In this document: in pieces, positions 10,364-20,119 of the stretch
How the letters are laid out: the number at the start of each line of letters is the position of its first letter
Position numbering within the stretch: position 1 is the first letter of the stretch
NCBI RefSeq assembly: GCF_021919125.1
Contig: NZ_CP083439.1
Coordinates: 2,046,001 to 2,110,000, forward strand
Origin: Clavibacter sp. A6099
GTDB taxonomy: Bacteria > Actinomycetota > Actinomycetes > Actinomycetales > Microbacteriaceae
Length of the DNA: 64,000 nt
Reading direction: 5' to 3'
Notes under the pieces: generated by a model
Seen by the model: the letters and a program-made list of their open reading frames with translations, nothing else
The model's database searches: none
What the model was told of the DNA's origin: nothing
Made by a program: the position numbers and the translations under genes

Positions 10364-10401
10364 GGCATCCCTCCGTCCTGTCCGCGGCTCCTGATCCCCA
10401 T

Positions 10402-10446
10402 CCGTCCCGACCTGCCACCGGGGAAGTGCGGCAGGGCGTCGGACGG
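10402..10446 (-). promoter_or_regulatory. Imperfect hairpin between mraZ and rsmH
   Basis: The arms CCGTCCCGACCTGCC and GGCAG(GGC)GTCGGACGG pair over about 14 bp with one bulged base and a small internal loop around a 13-nt loop. It has no U-run, so it could be an attenuator, a processing site or a chance GC-rich structure. It lies in the only non-coding gap between the first two genes of the cluster. Confidence 0.35.
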
Positions 10447-10466
10447 CTGGGAGTCAGGGGCCGGGG

Positions 10467-10898
10467 TCAGAACAGGCCGGGGATCACCTCCTCCGCGGTG
10501 TCGGCGAACGCGCTCTCGTTGGCGGTGAGGTACTCGTCCCACGTGCCGGCGTCCCAGATCTCGACGCGGCTGCCCGCGCCGATGACCGCGAGCTCGCGGT
10601 CGAGGCCCGCGTAGGTGCGGAGCGCCTGCGGGATCGTGATGCGGTGCTGCTTGTCCGGCGTCTCGGCGTTCGCCCCGGACAGGAAGACGCGCATGTAGTC
10701 CCGCGCCTGCTTGCTCGCGAGGGGCGCCTGGCGCATGCGGTCGTGCAGCTCCTCGAACTCGCGCGTCGTGAACACGTAGATGCAACGGTCCTGGCCGCGC
10801 GTCATGACGACGCCGCCCTCGAGCTCGTCGCGGAACTTCGCGGGGAGGATGAGCCGCCCCTTGTCGTCGAGACGAGGCGAATGGGTGCCAAGGAACAC
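10467..10898 (-). CDS. mraZ: Transcriptional regulator MraZ
   Basis: Cluster-autoregulating AbrB-like DNA-binding protein. Two similar domains each carry the MraZ signature: [16 protein letters not shown] in the N-terminal half and [16 protein letters not shown] in the C-terminal half. I chose the GTG start ([15 protein letters not shown]), which gives 143 residues, the usual length; an AGGGGG run lies 7 nt upstream. An ATG 27 bp earlier (10925) would add nine residues not seen in the family. It heads the dcw cluster, with tandem TGGAG boxes just upstream. Confidence 0.94.
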   Translation of the reverse strand: MFLGTHSPRLDDKGRLILPAKFRDELEGGVVMTRGQDRCIYVFTTREFEELHDRMRQAPLASKQARDYMRVFLSGANAETPDKQHRITIPQALRTYAGLDRELAVIGAGSRVEIWDAGTWDEYLTANESAFADTAEEVIPGLF

Positions 10899-10938
10899 AC
10901 CGACACCCCCTGTCTCTCCGGCCATGGTTCAGGACTTG

Positions 10939-10973
10939 CTCCACTTTACTCCACAGCCCTCCACACACCGCCA
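10939..10973 (-). promoter_or_regulatory. Tandem MraZ-box-like repeats upstream of mraZ
   Basis: Read on the minus strand, TGGAG occurs three times at exact 10-bp spacing (10959-10963, 10949-10953, 10939-10943), with a degenerate fourth unit TGGCG at 10969-10973. MraZ proteins are known to bind short direct repeats with 10-bp period just upstream of their own gene. A candidate -10 hexamer TAAAGT (10943-10948) lies inside the array, which suits autorepression. The motif agrees in architecture, not necessarily in exact sequence, with published MraZ boxes. Confidence 0.75.
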
Positions 10974-11034
10974 GGGACGCAGGGTGAATTCGCGGGGAGT
11001 GTCCCCCGATCCCAGTGATCGCCTGGCCCTTCTC

Positions 11035-11142
11035 CTGGGGAGGGATGTGGAGGGGAATGTGGCGACCGGCGCGCCGTGGGCACGCAGAAGCGCCCCACGG
11101 GCGGTCCGAGGACGGCCGGCGGGGCGCTGGGGAGGGATGTGG
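11035..11142. repeat. 16-bp direct repeat in the mraZ upstream region
   Basis: CTGGGGAGGGATGTGG occurs at 11035-11050 and again at 11127-11142, 92 bp apart, in the 264 bp between the mraZ boxes and the next terminator. No convincing gene occupies 10974-11162; the region also contains a short palindrome GGGGAgtgTCCCC (10994-11006). The repeats could be regulator sites for the dcw promoter or a relic of duplication. Confidence 0.6.
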
Positions 11143-11162
11143 GCGACGGAGGGAGACAGGAG

Positions 11163-11195
11163 AAGGGGCCGATCCCTGTTCGGGATCGGCCCCTT
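11163..11195. terminator. Intrinsic terminator hairpin
   Basis: Perfect 14-bp inverted repeat AAGGGGCCGATCCC / GGGATCGGCCCCTT with a 5-nt loop (TGTTC). It lies just beyond the stop of the DUF3040 gene (minus strand) and upstream of the mraZ promoter, so it probably insulates the dcw cluster. Confidence 0.85.
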
Positions 11196-11237
11196 CGGGT
11201 CGAGTGGAGGGCGGTGGAGGACCGCCTCAGTCGTAGG

Positions 11238-11630
11238 TCAGTCCTGACCGCCCTGGCGCTTCTCCCAGCGCTCGTTGATCCTGTCCATGAAGGAGGACGA
11301 CGAGGCCGGACGCTTGGCTCCACCTCGGCCGGGAGCCGGAGCAGACGTGGGCGACGACGCACCGCCAGCCGCGTCGCGCGGGCTGAAGATGAGGAGCGCT
11401 CCGACGATCATGACCGCGAAGCCGAGGATGCCGATGATGGCCAGCTTGGTGATGACGCCGGCGGCCAAGGCGGCGATGCCGAGGACGATGACCAGCACCC
11501 CGACCACGACCATCGTGTAGTTGGGTCTGCTGCGGCGACCGCTGACGGTCGCCACGAAGTCTGCATCGTTGTGATAGAGACTGCGCTCCATCTCCTCCAG
11601 CAGGCGCTGCTCTTGCTCGGAAAGCGGCAT
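11238..11630 (-). CDS. DUF3040 membrane protein
   Basis: 130-residue protein beginning MPLSEQEQRLLEEMERSLY, the hallmark N-terminus of the actinobacterial DUF3040 family, followed by two adjacent transmembrane helices (about residues 40-60 and 64-84) and a basic Ala/Pro/Ser-rich tail. Function unknown; the family is often found beside dcw genes. Two consecutive ATGs are possible; the second was chosen because GAGGGG lies 6 nt upstream of it. Confidence 0.85.
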   Translation of the reverse strand: MPLSEQEQRLLEEMERSLYHNDADFVATVSGRRSRPNYTMVVVGVLVIVLGIAALAAGVITKLAIIGILGFAVMIVGALLIFSPRDAAGGASSPTSAPAPGRGGAKRPASSSSFMDRINERWEKRQGGQD

Positions 11631-11698
11631 CATGTTCCCCTCAGGCTCGGGACGACGCGTTGGTGTTCACCCGTGAATTCTAGCTCCCTGCCCCTGGC

Positions 11699-11704
11699 TA
11701 GGCT
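11699..11704 (+). promoter_or_regulatory. -10 element (TAGGCT) for a leaderless transcript
   Basis: TAGGCT ends exactly 6 nt before the GTG of the polyprenyl synthase gene, so transcription would start at or next to the start codon. No Shine-Dalgarno sequence is present. A short palindrome TTCAC-CC-GTGAA lies at 11666-11677. Confidence 0.6.
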
Positions 11705-11710
11705 AGGCGG

Positions 11711-12832
11711 GTGCCCGAAAGCGACCGCCTCGTCAGCCACGTCCAGACCCGCCTCGACGACTTCCTGACGGCGCAGGCGGCGGGACTCCGGGAGATCAGC
11801 CCGGATCTTGTGCCCATCCAGGAGTTCTCCTCGGATCTGCTGAGAGGCGGCAAGCGGTTCCGCGCGCAGTTCTGCTACTGGGGCTGGCGCTCGGTCATCG
11901 ACCTCGAGCCCTCCCCCGCCGGACGCCCGCAGGGCGAGGAGCGACCGGGCTATCGCGCCGTCGTCGGCGTCGCCGCCGGCCTCGAGATCTTCCACGCCGC
12001 TGCGCTCGTGCACGACGACATCATCGACCGCTCCGACACGCGTCGCGGCCGACCCGCTGCCCACCGGCGCTTCGAGGCGCTCCACGCAGCCGGCGGCTGG
12101 GTCGGATCCTCGCCGCGCTTCGGCGAGGCGGGCGCGACCCTCCTCGGTGACCTCCTCCTGGGCTGGAGCGACGAGCTGCTCATCGACTCGCTCCTGGCGC
12201 TGGCGGACGGATCGGCGGCACGCGCCACCCGCGCCGAGCTCGCCACGATGCGGACCCAGGTCACGCTCGGCCAGTACCTCGACGTGCTCGAGGAGGTGGC
12301 GTGGCCGACGGTGCCCGAGGAGGACACTCTCGCCCGCGCGCACAACGTGATCGTCTACAAGTCCGCGAAGTACAGCATCGAGGCCCCGCTCGTCGTCGGC
12401 GCGAGCCTCGCGGGGGCGACGCCCGAGCAGGTCGTGGCCCTACGTGCCATCGGGCTGCCGCTCGGCATCGCGTTCCAGCTGCGCGACGACGTGCTCGGCG
12501 TCTTCGGCGACAGCGCCGTGACCGGGAAGCCGAGCGGTGACGACCTCCGCGAGGGCAAGCGGACGGTCCTGATCGCGCTGGCACGCCGCCGGCTCCCGGA
12601 CGGCGTGCGCCGCACGGTGGACGCGCTCCTCGGGGATCCGGACCTCGACGACGAGCAGATCCGCGTGCTCCAGTCGATCCTGCGCGAGAGCGGGGCCCTC
12701 GACGAGGTCGAGGGGATGATCGCGCGCCACGTGCGGGAGTCACTGGCGGCGCTGCGTGACGCACCCATCGGCTCCCGCGCGAAGAACCAGCTCGAGCTGC
12801 TCGTCGACAGCGTCACGCGCCGCGTCACCTGA
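11711..12832 (+). CDS. Polyprenyl diphosphate synthase (trans-isoprenyl synthase family)
   Basis: Condenses isopentenyl diphosphate with an allylic diphosphate to make C15-C50 prenyl chains for lipid carriers or menaquinone. In 373 residues it has GGKRFRAQF (substrate phosphate binding), the first Asp-rich motif DDIID (FARM), GDLLLGWSDELL, and the second Asp-rich motif in LRDDVLGVFGD. Product chain length cannot be read reliably; long insertions around residues 60-75 and 100-125 are seen in actinobacterial IdsA-type enzymes. The GTG start follows a -10 hexamer with no RBS, so translation is probably leaderless. The order polyprenyl synthase, Rv2175c-like, kinase, AroG resembles the Rv2173-Rv2178c region of Mycobacterium tuberculosis. 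Confidence 0.9.
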   Translation: MPESDRLVSHVQTRLDDFLTAQAAGLREISPDLVPIQEFSSDLLRGGKRFRAQFCYWGWRSVIDLEPSPAGRPQGEERPGYRAVVGVAAGLEIFHAAALVHDDIIDRSDTRRGRPAAHRRFEALHAAGGWVGSSPRFGEAGATLLGDLLLGWSDELLIDSLLALADGSAARATRAELATMRTQVTLGQYLDVLEEVAWPTVPEEDTLARAHNVIVYKSAKYSIEAPLVVGASLAGATPEQVVALRAIGLPLGIAFQLRDDVLGVFGDSAVTGKPSGDDLREGKRTVLIALARRRLPDGVRRTVDALLGDPDLDDEQIRVLQSILRESGALDEVEGMIARHVRESLAALRDAPIGSRAKNQLELLVDSVTRRVT

Positions 12833-12883
12833 TCGCGACCCGAGCGGCTCGCGCCGGGCGGTCGACGACCACGAGGGAGGGGA

Positions 12884-13225
12884 TCAGGCGCTGGCCTGGG
12901 CCACTCGCCGCACCTCGGCCTTGCGCCCGGCGAGCAGCGCGTCCACGGGGGCCGCGCCGAGGCTCGGCTCCTCCGTGAGGAGCCACTGCATGGCCTCCTC
13001 GTCGGTGAAGCCGTTGTCGCCGAGCACGATGATCGTGCCCCGCAGCTCGGACAGCGGCTCGCCGTCACGCAGGAACACAGCCGGCACCTTGAGCACGCCG
13101 TCGAGACGGACGGCCAGCAGGCGCCTGTCCTCGATGAGCCGACGCACGCGGCTGACGGTGAGACCCAGGAGGTCGACGAGATCGGGGACGGTCAACCACT
13201 CACGGTCGGCATAGGGCTCGTTCAC
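12884..13225 (-). CDS. Rv2175c-like winged helix-turn-helix DNA-binding protein
   Basis: 113-residue protein with the Rv2175c-type sequence: WLTVPDLVDLLGLTVSRVRRLIEDRRL forms the helix-turn-helix, followed by a small beta region and a C-terminal helical segment (DNGFTDEEAMQWLL). In M. tuberculosis Rv2175c binds DNA and is phosphorylated by the neighbouring kinase PknL; here a PASTA kinase gene lies 1.6 kb away. GTG start; CAGCAT ends 7 nt upstream of it, compatible with leaderless expression. Confidence 0.85.
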   Translation of the reverse strand: MNEPYADREWLTVPDLVDLLGLTVSRVRRLIEDRRLLAVRLDGVLKVPAVFLRDGEPLSELRGTIIVLGDNGFTDEEAMQWLLTEEPSLGAAPVDALLAGRKAEVRRVAQASA

Positions 13226-13438
13226 GCCTCACATGCTGGCACGTCCGGACGTGGCCCCGGGACCCGGGGCCCGGACGACGCGGCGATCGTGGCCGTCGAA
13301 CGACTGCCTATCCGCCGAAGACGCGTGTCGCTGTTCACTCCAGTCACATCCGTCCCTTATGTGTGCTTTTCTCTCCCTGCGTGTTAACGTGGAACTCCTG
13401 CATCAGGGAATCGAGCACGACGGCCGGAGTAGACCAGC
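13226..13438 (+). promoter_or_regulatory. Promoter region of the LysM hydrolase gene
   Basis: Divergent 213-bp gap with a locally A+T-richer segment (about 13345-13395), unusual for this window. TAACGT at 13385-13390 is a plausible -10, giving a leader of roughly 40 nt; GGAG lies 9 nt before the ATG. A GTCACATCCGTCCC stretch at about 13343 faintly resembles direct-repeat MtrA sites but is too weak to call. Confidence 0.45.
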
Positions 13439-14710
13439 ATGCCCATGACCGAACCCACCTCTCCTCGCGACCCCAGCCGGTCCTCGGACACCTCCGCGGG
13501 ACGCTCGGCGAACCGCCGCTCCAAGGCGCTCCTCGCGACCATGCCCATCGTCCTCGTCGGCTCCCTCGCGGTGAGCCTCGGCATGGCGACGCCCGCCGAG
13601 GCCGCCCCCGTCAAGCGCGTGCCGAAGGCCAAGTCCGGTGCGACGCAGACCAAGCTCCCCCGCGTCGCGGCTCCGACGGCGGCCCCGTCAGCGGCGCCCA
13701 TGGTCGCGGCGCCCGCCACCTACGTGGTCGAACAGGGCGACACCGTCTCCACCATCGCCGGGCGCTTCGGCCTCTCCACCGCATCCGTGCTCGCGCAGAA
13801 CGGCCTCGGCTGGAAGACGACCATCTTCCCCGGGCAGACGCTGACGCTCGGCGGCTCCGGCGCCTCGACGGCCGCGCCCGCCTCGGCTCCGACCGGAGCC
13901 GGTGCGAGCTACACGGTCGTCGCGGGCGACACCGTGACCGGCATCGCCGGGAAGCACGGCGTCTCGACGTCGTCGGTCCTGCAGGCGAACGGCCTGCAGG
14001 CGACGAGCACCATCTTCCCCGGCAACCGCCTCACCATCCCGGGGGCGGCGTCCACCGCGGCGGCTGCGCCCTCGGCTCCCGCGAGCGCATCGCCCGCCGC
14101 GAAGCAGGGCCTCTCCGGCACGTACACGATCGCGACCGGCGACACCCTGCACAGGATCGCGACGAAGTCCGGCGTCACCGTGCAGGATCTCCTCAACGCC
14201 AACGGGCTCAACTGGTCGAGCATCATCTACGCGGGCAGCAAGCTCACCATCCCGCACGCGTCGACGGCCGTGGTGCAGGTCGCGTCGCTCGACGGGACCA
14301 CGATCATGACCGATGAGATGCGCCGCAACGCGCGGGTCATCGTCGAGGTCGGCCGCTCCGCCGGCGTGAGCGACTACGGGCTCGTCATCGCGCTCGCGAC
14401 CGCGGCGCAGGAGTCGACGCTGCGCAACCTCGACTGGGGCGACCGCGATTCCATCGGGGTGTTCCAGCAGCGCCCGAGCCAGGGCTGGGGCAAGCCCGAG
14501 CAGCTCCACGACCCCGTGTTCGCCTCGAAGGCGTTCTTCGGCGGCAGCGTCAATCCGAACCCCGGCTTGACGCGCGGACTCCTCGACATCGCCGGGTGGA
14601 AGTCCATGACCGTCACGCAGGCCGCACAGGCCGTGCAGTACTCCGCCTACCCCGACGCGTACGCGAAGTGGGAGGCGTCGGCCTGGGCCTGGCTCGACGA
14701 GATCGGCTGA
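13439..14710 (+). CDS. Secreted protein with three LysM domains and a lysozyme-like C-terminal domain
   Basis: 423-residue exported peptidoglycan-binding protein. The basic N-terminus is followed by a hydrophobic stretch (about residues 36-54) ending at a PAEAAP cleavage site. Three LysM repeats follow (YVVEQGDTVSTIAGRFG, YTVVAGDTVTGIAGKHG, YTIATGDTLHRIATKSG) separated by Ala/Ser/Pro linkers. The C-terminal 130 residues contain ATAAQESTLRNLDWGDRDSIGVFQQRPSQG, the pattern of actinobacterial lysozyme/transglycosylase-like domains with a likely catalytic Glu in AQES. It probably remodels wall peptidoglycan. Which bond it cuts, if any, cannot be decided from sequence. Confidence 0.85.
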   Translation: MPMTEPTSPRDPSRSSDTSAGRSANRRSKALLATMPIVLVGSLAVSLGMATPAEAAPVKRVPKAKSGATQTKLPRVAAPTAAPSAAPMVAAPATYVVEQGDTVSTIAGRFGLSTASVLAQNGLGWKTTIFPGQTLTLGGSGASTAAPASAPTGAGASYTVVAGDTVTGIAGKHGVSTSSVLQANGLQATSTIFPGNRLTIPGAASTAAAAPSAPASASPAAKQGLSGTYTIATGDTLHRIATKSGVTVQDLLNANGLNWSSIIYAGSKLTIPHASTAVVQVASLDGTTIMTDEMRRNARVIVEVGRSAGVSDYGLVIALATAAQESTLRNLDWGDRDSIGVFQQRPSQGWGKPEQLHDPVFASKAFFGGSVNPNPGLTRGLLDIAGWKSMTVTQAAQAVQYSAYPDAYAKWEASAWAWLDEIG

Positions 14711-14780
14711 CGCCGATCCGCAGGCGCACCCGCCAGGCGGCGCACCGGTGTGCCGGGGAGGCCCCGGCACCCGCGATCCC

Positions 14781-14786
14781 TAGAAT
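14781..14786 (+). promoter_or_regulatory. -10 element (TAGAAT) for leaderless kinase transcript
   Basis: TAGAAT is followed by exactly 6 nt (CATCCA) and then the GTG start codon of the kinase gene; there is no Shine-Dalgarno sequence. Confidence 0.65.
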
Positions 14787-14792
14787 CATCCA

Positions 14793-16742
<1,950 letters not shown>

Positions 16743-16769
16743 TCCGGCGCGCGCCACCGCGGTCCTGGT

Positions 16770-16812
16770 ACGACGATGCCCCGCCACCCAGAGGGCCGCG
16801 GGGCATCGTCGT
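16770..16812. terminator. Bidirectional intrinsic terminator
   Basis: Perfect 15-bp stem ACGACGATGCCCCGC / GCGGGGCATCGTCGT with a 13-nt loop, between the convergent kinase gene and aroG. Confidence 0.88.
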
Positions 16813-16822
16813 GCGGGCGGGA

Positions 16823-18193
16823 TCAGCTGCGCGCGGCGGCCAGCTCCTCGGCCACGAGGAACGCGAGCTCGAGGCTCTGCATGTGGTTGAGCCGCGGGTC
16901 GCACAGCGACTCGTAGCGGGTGGCCAGCGTCGCCTCGTCGATGTGCTCGGATCCGCCCAGGCACTCGGTGACGTCGTCGCCGGTGAGCTCGATGTGGATG
17001 CCGCCGGGATGCGTGCCCGCCGCCCGGTGCGCCTGGAAGAAGCCCTGCACCTCGTCGACGACGTCGTCGAAGCGCCGCGTCTTGTAGCCGGTGGGCGTGG
17101 TGAGGCCGTTGCCGTGCATGGGGTCGGTGACCCAGAGGGGGTTCGCGTCCGACGCCTTCACCGCCTCGAGCAGGGGCGGCAGGGCGTCGCGGATCCTGCC
17201 GGCGCCCATGCGCGTGATGAAGGTGAGGCGGCCGGGCTCGCGGTCCGGGTCGAGCTTCTCGATGAGCTCGTGCACCGTATCCGGCGTCGTCGACGGCCCG
17301 AGCTTGACGCCCAGCGGGTTGCGCACGCGCGACAGGAAGTCGACGTGCGCCCCGTCGAGGTCGCGCGTGCGCTCCCCGATCCAGATGAAGTGCGCCGAGG
17401 TGTTGTACGGCGTGCCGGTGCGCGAGTCGATGCGCGTCATGGGCCGCTCGTAGTCCATGAGGAGGCCCTCGTGGCCGGTGTAGAACTCGACGCGCTTGAG
17501 GTCGTCGAAGTCCGCGCCCGCGGCCTCCATGAACTTGATGGCGCGATCGATGTCGCGCGCGAGCTGCTCGTAGCGCTGGTTCGCCGGATTCGCGGCGAAG
17601 CCCTTGTTCCAGCTGTGCACCTCGCGGAGGTCGGCGAAGCCGCCCTGCGTGAAGGCGCGGATGAGGTTCAGGGTCGATGCGGCCGTGTGGTACCCCTTCA
17701 CGAGGCGCGCGGGATCCGCGGCGCGCGACTCGGGCGTGAAGTCGTAGCCGTTGACGATGTCGCCGCGGTACGCCGGCAGCGTCAGGTCGCCGCGCGTCTC
17801 GGAGTCGCTCGAGCGGGGCTTGGCGAACTGGCCCGCCATGCGGCCCATCTTCACCACGGGCATGGCCGCGCCGTAGGTGAGGACCACGGCCATCTGGAGC
17901 ACGGTCTTCACGCGGTTGCGGATGGCGTCGGCCGTGGCGCCCGCGAAGGTCTCGGCGCAGTCGCCGCCCTGGAGGAGGAACGCGCGTCCGTCGGCGGCGG
18001 CGGCGAGGCGCGAGCGCAGGAGGTCGACCTCGCCGGCGAAGACCAGGGGCGGCAGCAGGGCGATCTCGGCGGACGCGGCATGGACGGCCGCGGCATCCGG
18101 CCACTGCGGCTGCTGCTTGACCTCGAGGGTGCGCCAGTGGTCGAGGCCCGCGAGGACGTCGGGATGGGCGGGGACGAGGTGCTCAGAGGCCAC
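16823..18193 (-). CDS. aroG: 3-deoxy-7-phosphoheptulonate synthase, class II
   Basis: First enzyme of the shikimate pathway, condensing phosphoenolpyruvate and erythrose 4-phosphate to DAHP. The 456-residue protein is of class II (plant/actinobacterial AroG/AroH type): LLQGGDCAETF (metal-binding Cys), GRMAGQFAKPRS, RGDIVNGY, SWNKGF, GHEGLLMDYE, WITDPMHGN-like WVTDPMHGNGL, and the C-terminal ECLGGS. Class II enzymes are usually allosterically inhibited by aromatic amino acids. GTG start; plsC ends 59 bp upstream on the same strand, so the two may be cotranscribed. Confidence 0.95.
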   Translation of the reverse strand: MASEHLVPAHPDVLAGLDHWRTLEVKQQPQWPDAAAVHAASAEIALLPPLVFAGEVDLLRSRLAAAADGRAFLLQGGDCAETFAGATADAIRNRVKTVLQMAVVLTYGAAMPVVKMGRMAGQFAKPRSSDSETRGDLTLPAYRGDIVNGYDFTPESRAADPARLVKGYHTAASTLNLIRAFTQGGFADLREVHSWNKGFAANPANQRYEQLARDIDRAIKFMEAAGADFDDLKRVEFYTGHEGLLMDYERPMTRIDSRTGTPYNTSAHFIWIGERTRDLDGAHVDFLSRVRNPLGVKLGPSTTPDTVHELIEKLDPDREPGRLTFITRMGAGRIRDALPPLLEAVKASDANPLWVTDPMHGNGLTTPTGYKTRRFDDVVDEVQGFFQAHRAAGTHPGGIHIELTGDDVTECLGGSEHIDEATLATRYESLCDPRLNHMQSLELAFLVAEELAAARS

Positions 18194-18252
18194 GGTGGGA
18201 TCCCGGTTCGTGTCGTGCGCGTGGTGCGCGGTGGAGGCTGTGCGGGAGACGG

Positions 18253-18942
18253 TCAGCGGGCCGCGCTCGCGCGCTTCTCCTTGACCGAGGTCGCATAGAC
18301 GTCGACGTACTCCTGGCCGCTCAGCCTCGAGAGCTCGTACATGATCTCGTCGGTGATGGAGCGGAGGATGAAGCGGTCTCCCTCGAGGCCGGCGAACCTA
18401 CTGAAATCTAGCGGCTCGCCGATGACCACACCAATCCGGCGGACCTTCGGGATGCGGGTGCCGATGGGCATGACCTTCTCGGTGTCGATCATCGCGATCG
18501 GGACGACCGGGACGTCGCCCTCGAGGATCATGCGGGCGACGCCGGTGCGGCCGCGGTACATGCGGCCGTCGGGGCTGCGGGTGCCCTCGGGGTAGATGCC
18601 GAGCATGCGGCCCTCGGCGAGCACGCGGAGGCCGGTGTTGAGGGACGCCTCGGATGCCTTGCCGCCGGAGCGGTCGATGGGGAGCATGCCCGTGGCCGTG
18701 AAGAACATCTTGGTGGCCCAGCCCTTGAGGCCGGTTCCCGTGAAGTAGTCGCTCTTGGCGAGGAAGACGAGGTTGCGGTCCACCAGCAGCGGGAGGAACA
18801 CCGAGTCGATGAAGGACAGGTGGTTGCTCGCGAGGATGACGCCGCCCTTGGCGGGGATGTTCTCGATCCCCGTGACCCAGGGCCGGAACGTGCTCCGGAG
18901 GAGGGGTCCGGCGACCAGGTTCTTCATGAACCAGTAGAACAT
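18253..18942 (-). CDS. plsC: 1-acyl-sn-glycerol-3-phosphate acyltransferase (PlsC family)
   Basis: Membrane-associated LPLAT-fold acyltransferase that probably makes phosphatidic acid. In 229 residues it carries the catalytic NHLSFID (NHX4D), the substrate-binding YPEGTRSPDG (EGTR) and VPIAMI. The N-terminal FYWFMKNLVAGPLL segment may form the membrane-associating helix. The start ATG has GGAAGG 8 nt upstream. It sits between glk and aroG on the same strand with gaps of 78 and 59 bp. Several paralogues usually exist in actinobacteria, so the precise acyl acceptor is uncertain. Confidence 0.88.
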   Translation of the reverse strand: MFYWFMKNLVAGPLLRSTFRPWVTGIENIPAKGGVILASNHLSFIDSVFLPLLVDRNLVFLAKSDYFTGTGLKGWATKMFFTATGMLPIDRSGGKASEASLNTGLRVLAEGRMLGIYPEGTRSPDGRMYRGRTGVARMILEGDVPVVPIAMIDTEKVMPIGTRIPKVRRIGVVIGEPLDFSRFAGLEGDRFILRSITDEIMYELSRLSGQEYVDVYATSVKEKRASAAR

Positions 18943-19020
18943 CGTCGGTCACCTTCCGGGTGGGGTCGCCTCAAGCATAGGCGGCCGGGCAGGCGCGACG
19001 CCGCAGCCCGGCGACCGGGC

Positions 19021-19986
19021 TCAGGCCCCGTGGTGCAACGCGGCGGCGTGGCGACGGGCGAGGTCCGCCGCGCCGACGACGCCGGCGTCGTTGACGAGCT
19101 CGGCGATGCGGAACTCCGGCTCCGGGTGGTAGCCGCGGGCCGGGAGGTGCGCGAGGTAGGCCTCGCGGATCGGGTCGAGCAGCAGGTCGCCCGCCTGCGC
19201 GACGCCGCCGCCGATCACGAACATCTGGGGATCGAGGATCGCGCCGATGCTCGCGGCCGCCTCGCCGAGCCAGCCGCCCAGGCGGCGGAGGGCGAGGAGG
19301 GCGCCGGGGTCGCCGGCCTGGATGAGGTCGCTGACGTCGTGGCCGGTGAGCGTGCCCACCTCGCGGCGGCGGGCGGCGAGTCCCTCGCCGTGCGTTCCGC
19401 CGAGGTCGGCCAGCTCGTCGGCGGTGCGCAGGAGCGCGCGGCCGGATCCGTACTGCTCGATGCAGCCGCGGGCGCCGCAGCCGCAGGGCAGGCCGTCGGG
19501 CACCACGCGCATGTGGCCGAGCTCCGCGCCCGCGCCGAAGCCGCCGCGGAACAGGCGGTCGTCCGCGACGATCGCGCCGCCGACGCCCGTGCCGATGGTG
19601 AGGGTCACCATGTCGCTGACGAGGCGGCCAGCGCCGTAGCGGAACTCGGCCCAGCCGGCGGCGTTCGCGTCGTTCTCGATGACGATGGGGAGGTCGATCC
19701 GGCCGCGCAGCTTCTCGCGCACCGGCTCGTTGCGCCAGTTGATGTTCGGGGCGTAGTAGACGGTGGACTGCGCGGCGTCGATGAAGCCGGCCGCCGCGAC
19801 GCCGACCGCGACGACGTCGGGGTGCAGGGCGCGGAGCCGCTCGACCATGCCGACGACGGCCTCGACGATCGCGTCCGGGCTGCTCGCCTCCGTGGGCGTG
19901 CGCTCCTCCGCCGCGATGACGCCGAGCTCGTCGACCACGGCTCCCGCGATCTTGGTCCCGCCGATGTCGATCCCTATTGCATGCAC
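19021..19986 (-). CDS. glk: ROK-family glucokinase
   Basis: Cytosolic kinase of 321 residues, probably phosphorylating glucose with ATP or polyphosphate. It has the N-terminal phosphate-binding GIDIGGTKIAG, ENDANAAGWAE with the catalytic Asp, TIGTGVGGAI, the ROK zinc motif CGCGARGCIE preceded by ELGHM, and the C-terminal GGG of the adenosine site. There is no N-terminal helix-turn-helix, so it is an enzyme rather than a NagC-type repressor. The GTG start has AGGAAGGG 8 nt upstream. Confidence 0.9.
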   Translation of the reverse strand: MHAIGIDIGGTKIAGAVVDELGVIAAEERTPTEASSPDAIVEAVVGMVERLRALHPDVVAVGVAAAGFIDAAQSTVYYAPNINWRNEPVREKLRGRIDLPIVIENDANAAGWAEFRYGAGRLVSDMVTLTIGTGVGGAIVADDRLFRGGFGAGAELGHMRVVPDGLPCGCGARGCIEQYGSGRALLRTADELADLGGTHGEGLAARRREVGTLTGHDVSDLIQAGDPGALLALRRLGGWLGEAAASIGAILDPQMFVIGGGVAQAGDLLLDPIREAYLAHLPARGYHPEPEFRIAELVNDAGVVGAADLARRHAAALHHGA

Positions 19987-20119
19987 TCCGCGGGCCCTTC
20001 CTCATCGTCTCGCCCGTCGATCCTACTGACGCGCCGGACGCCCCCGACCGGGGACGAGCGCCCGGGAGCCCCCCGCCGATAGGCTGACCACATCCATTTC
20101 CGGTACCGAGGGAGTTGCC

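Noticed and set aside
13340-13360. Possible MtrA-binding repeat upstream of the LysM hydrolase gene
   Set aside because: Only one half resembles a GTCACA-type repeat; the second half is degenerate.
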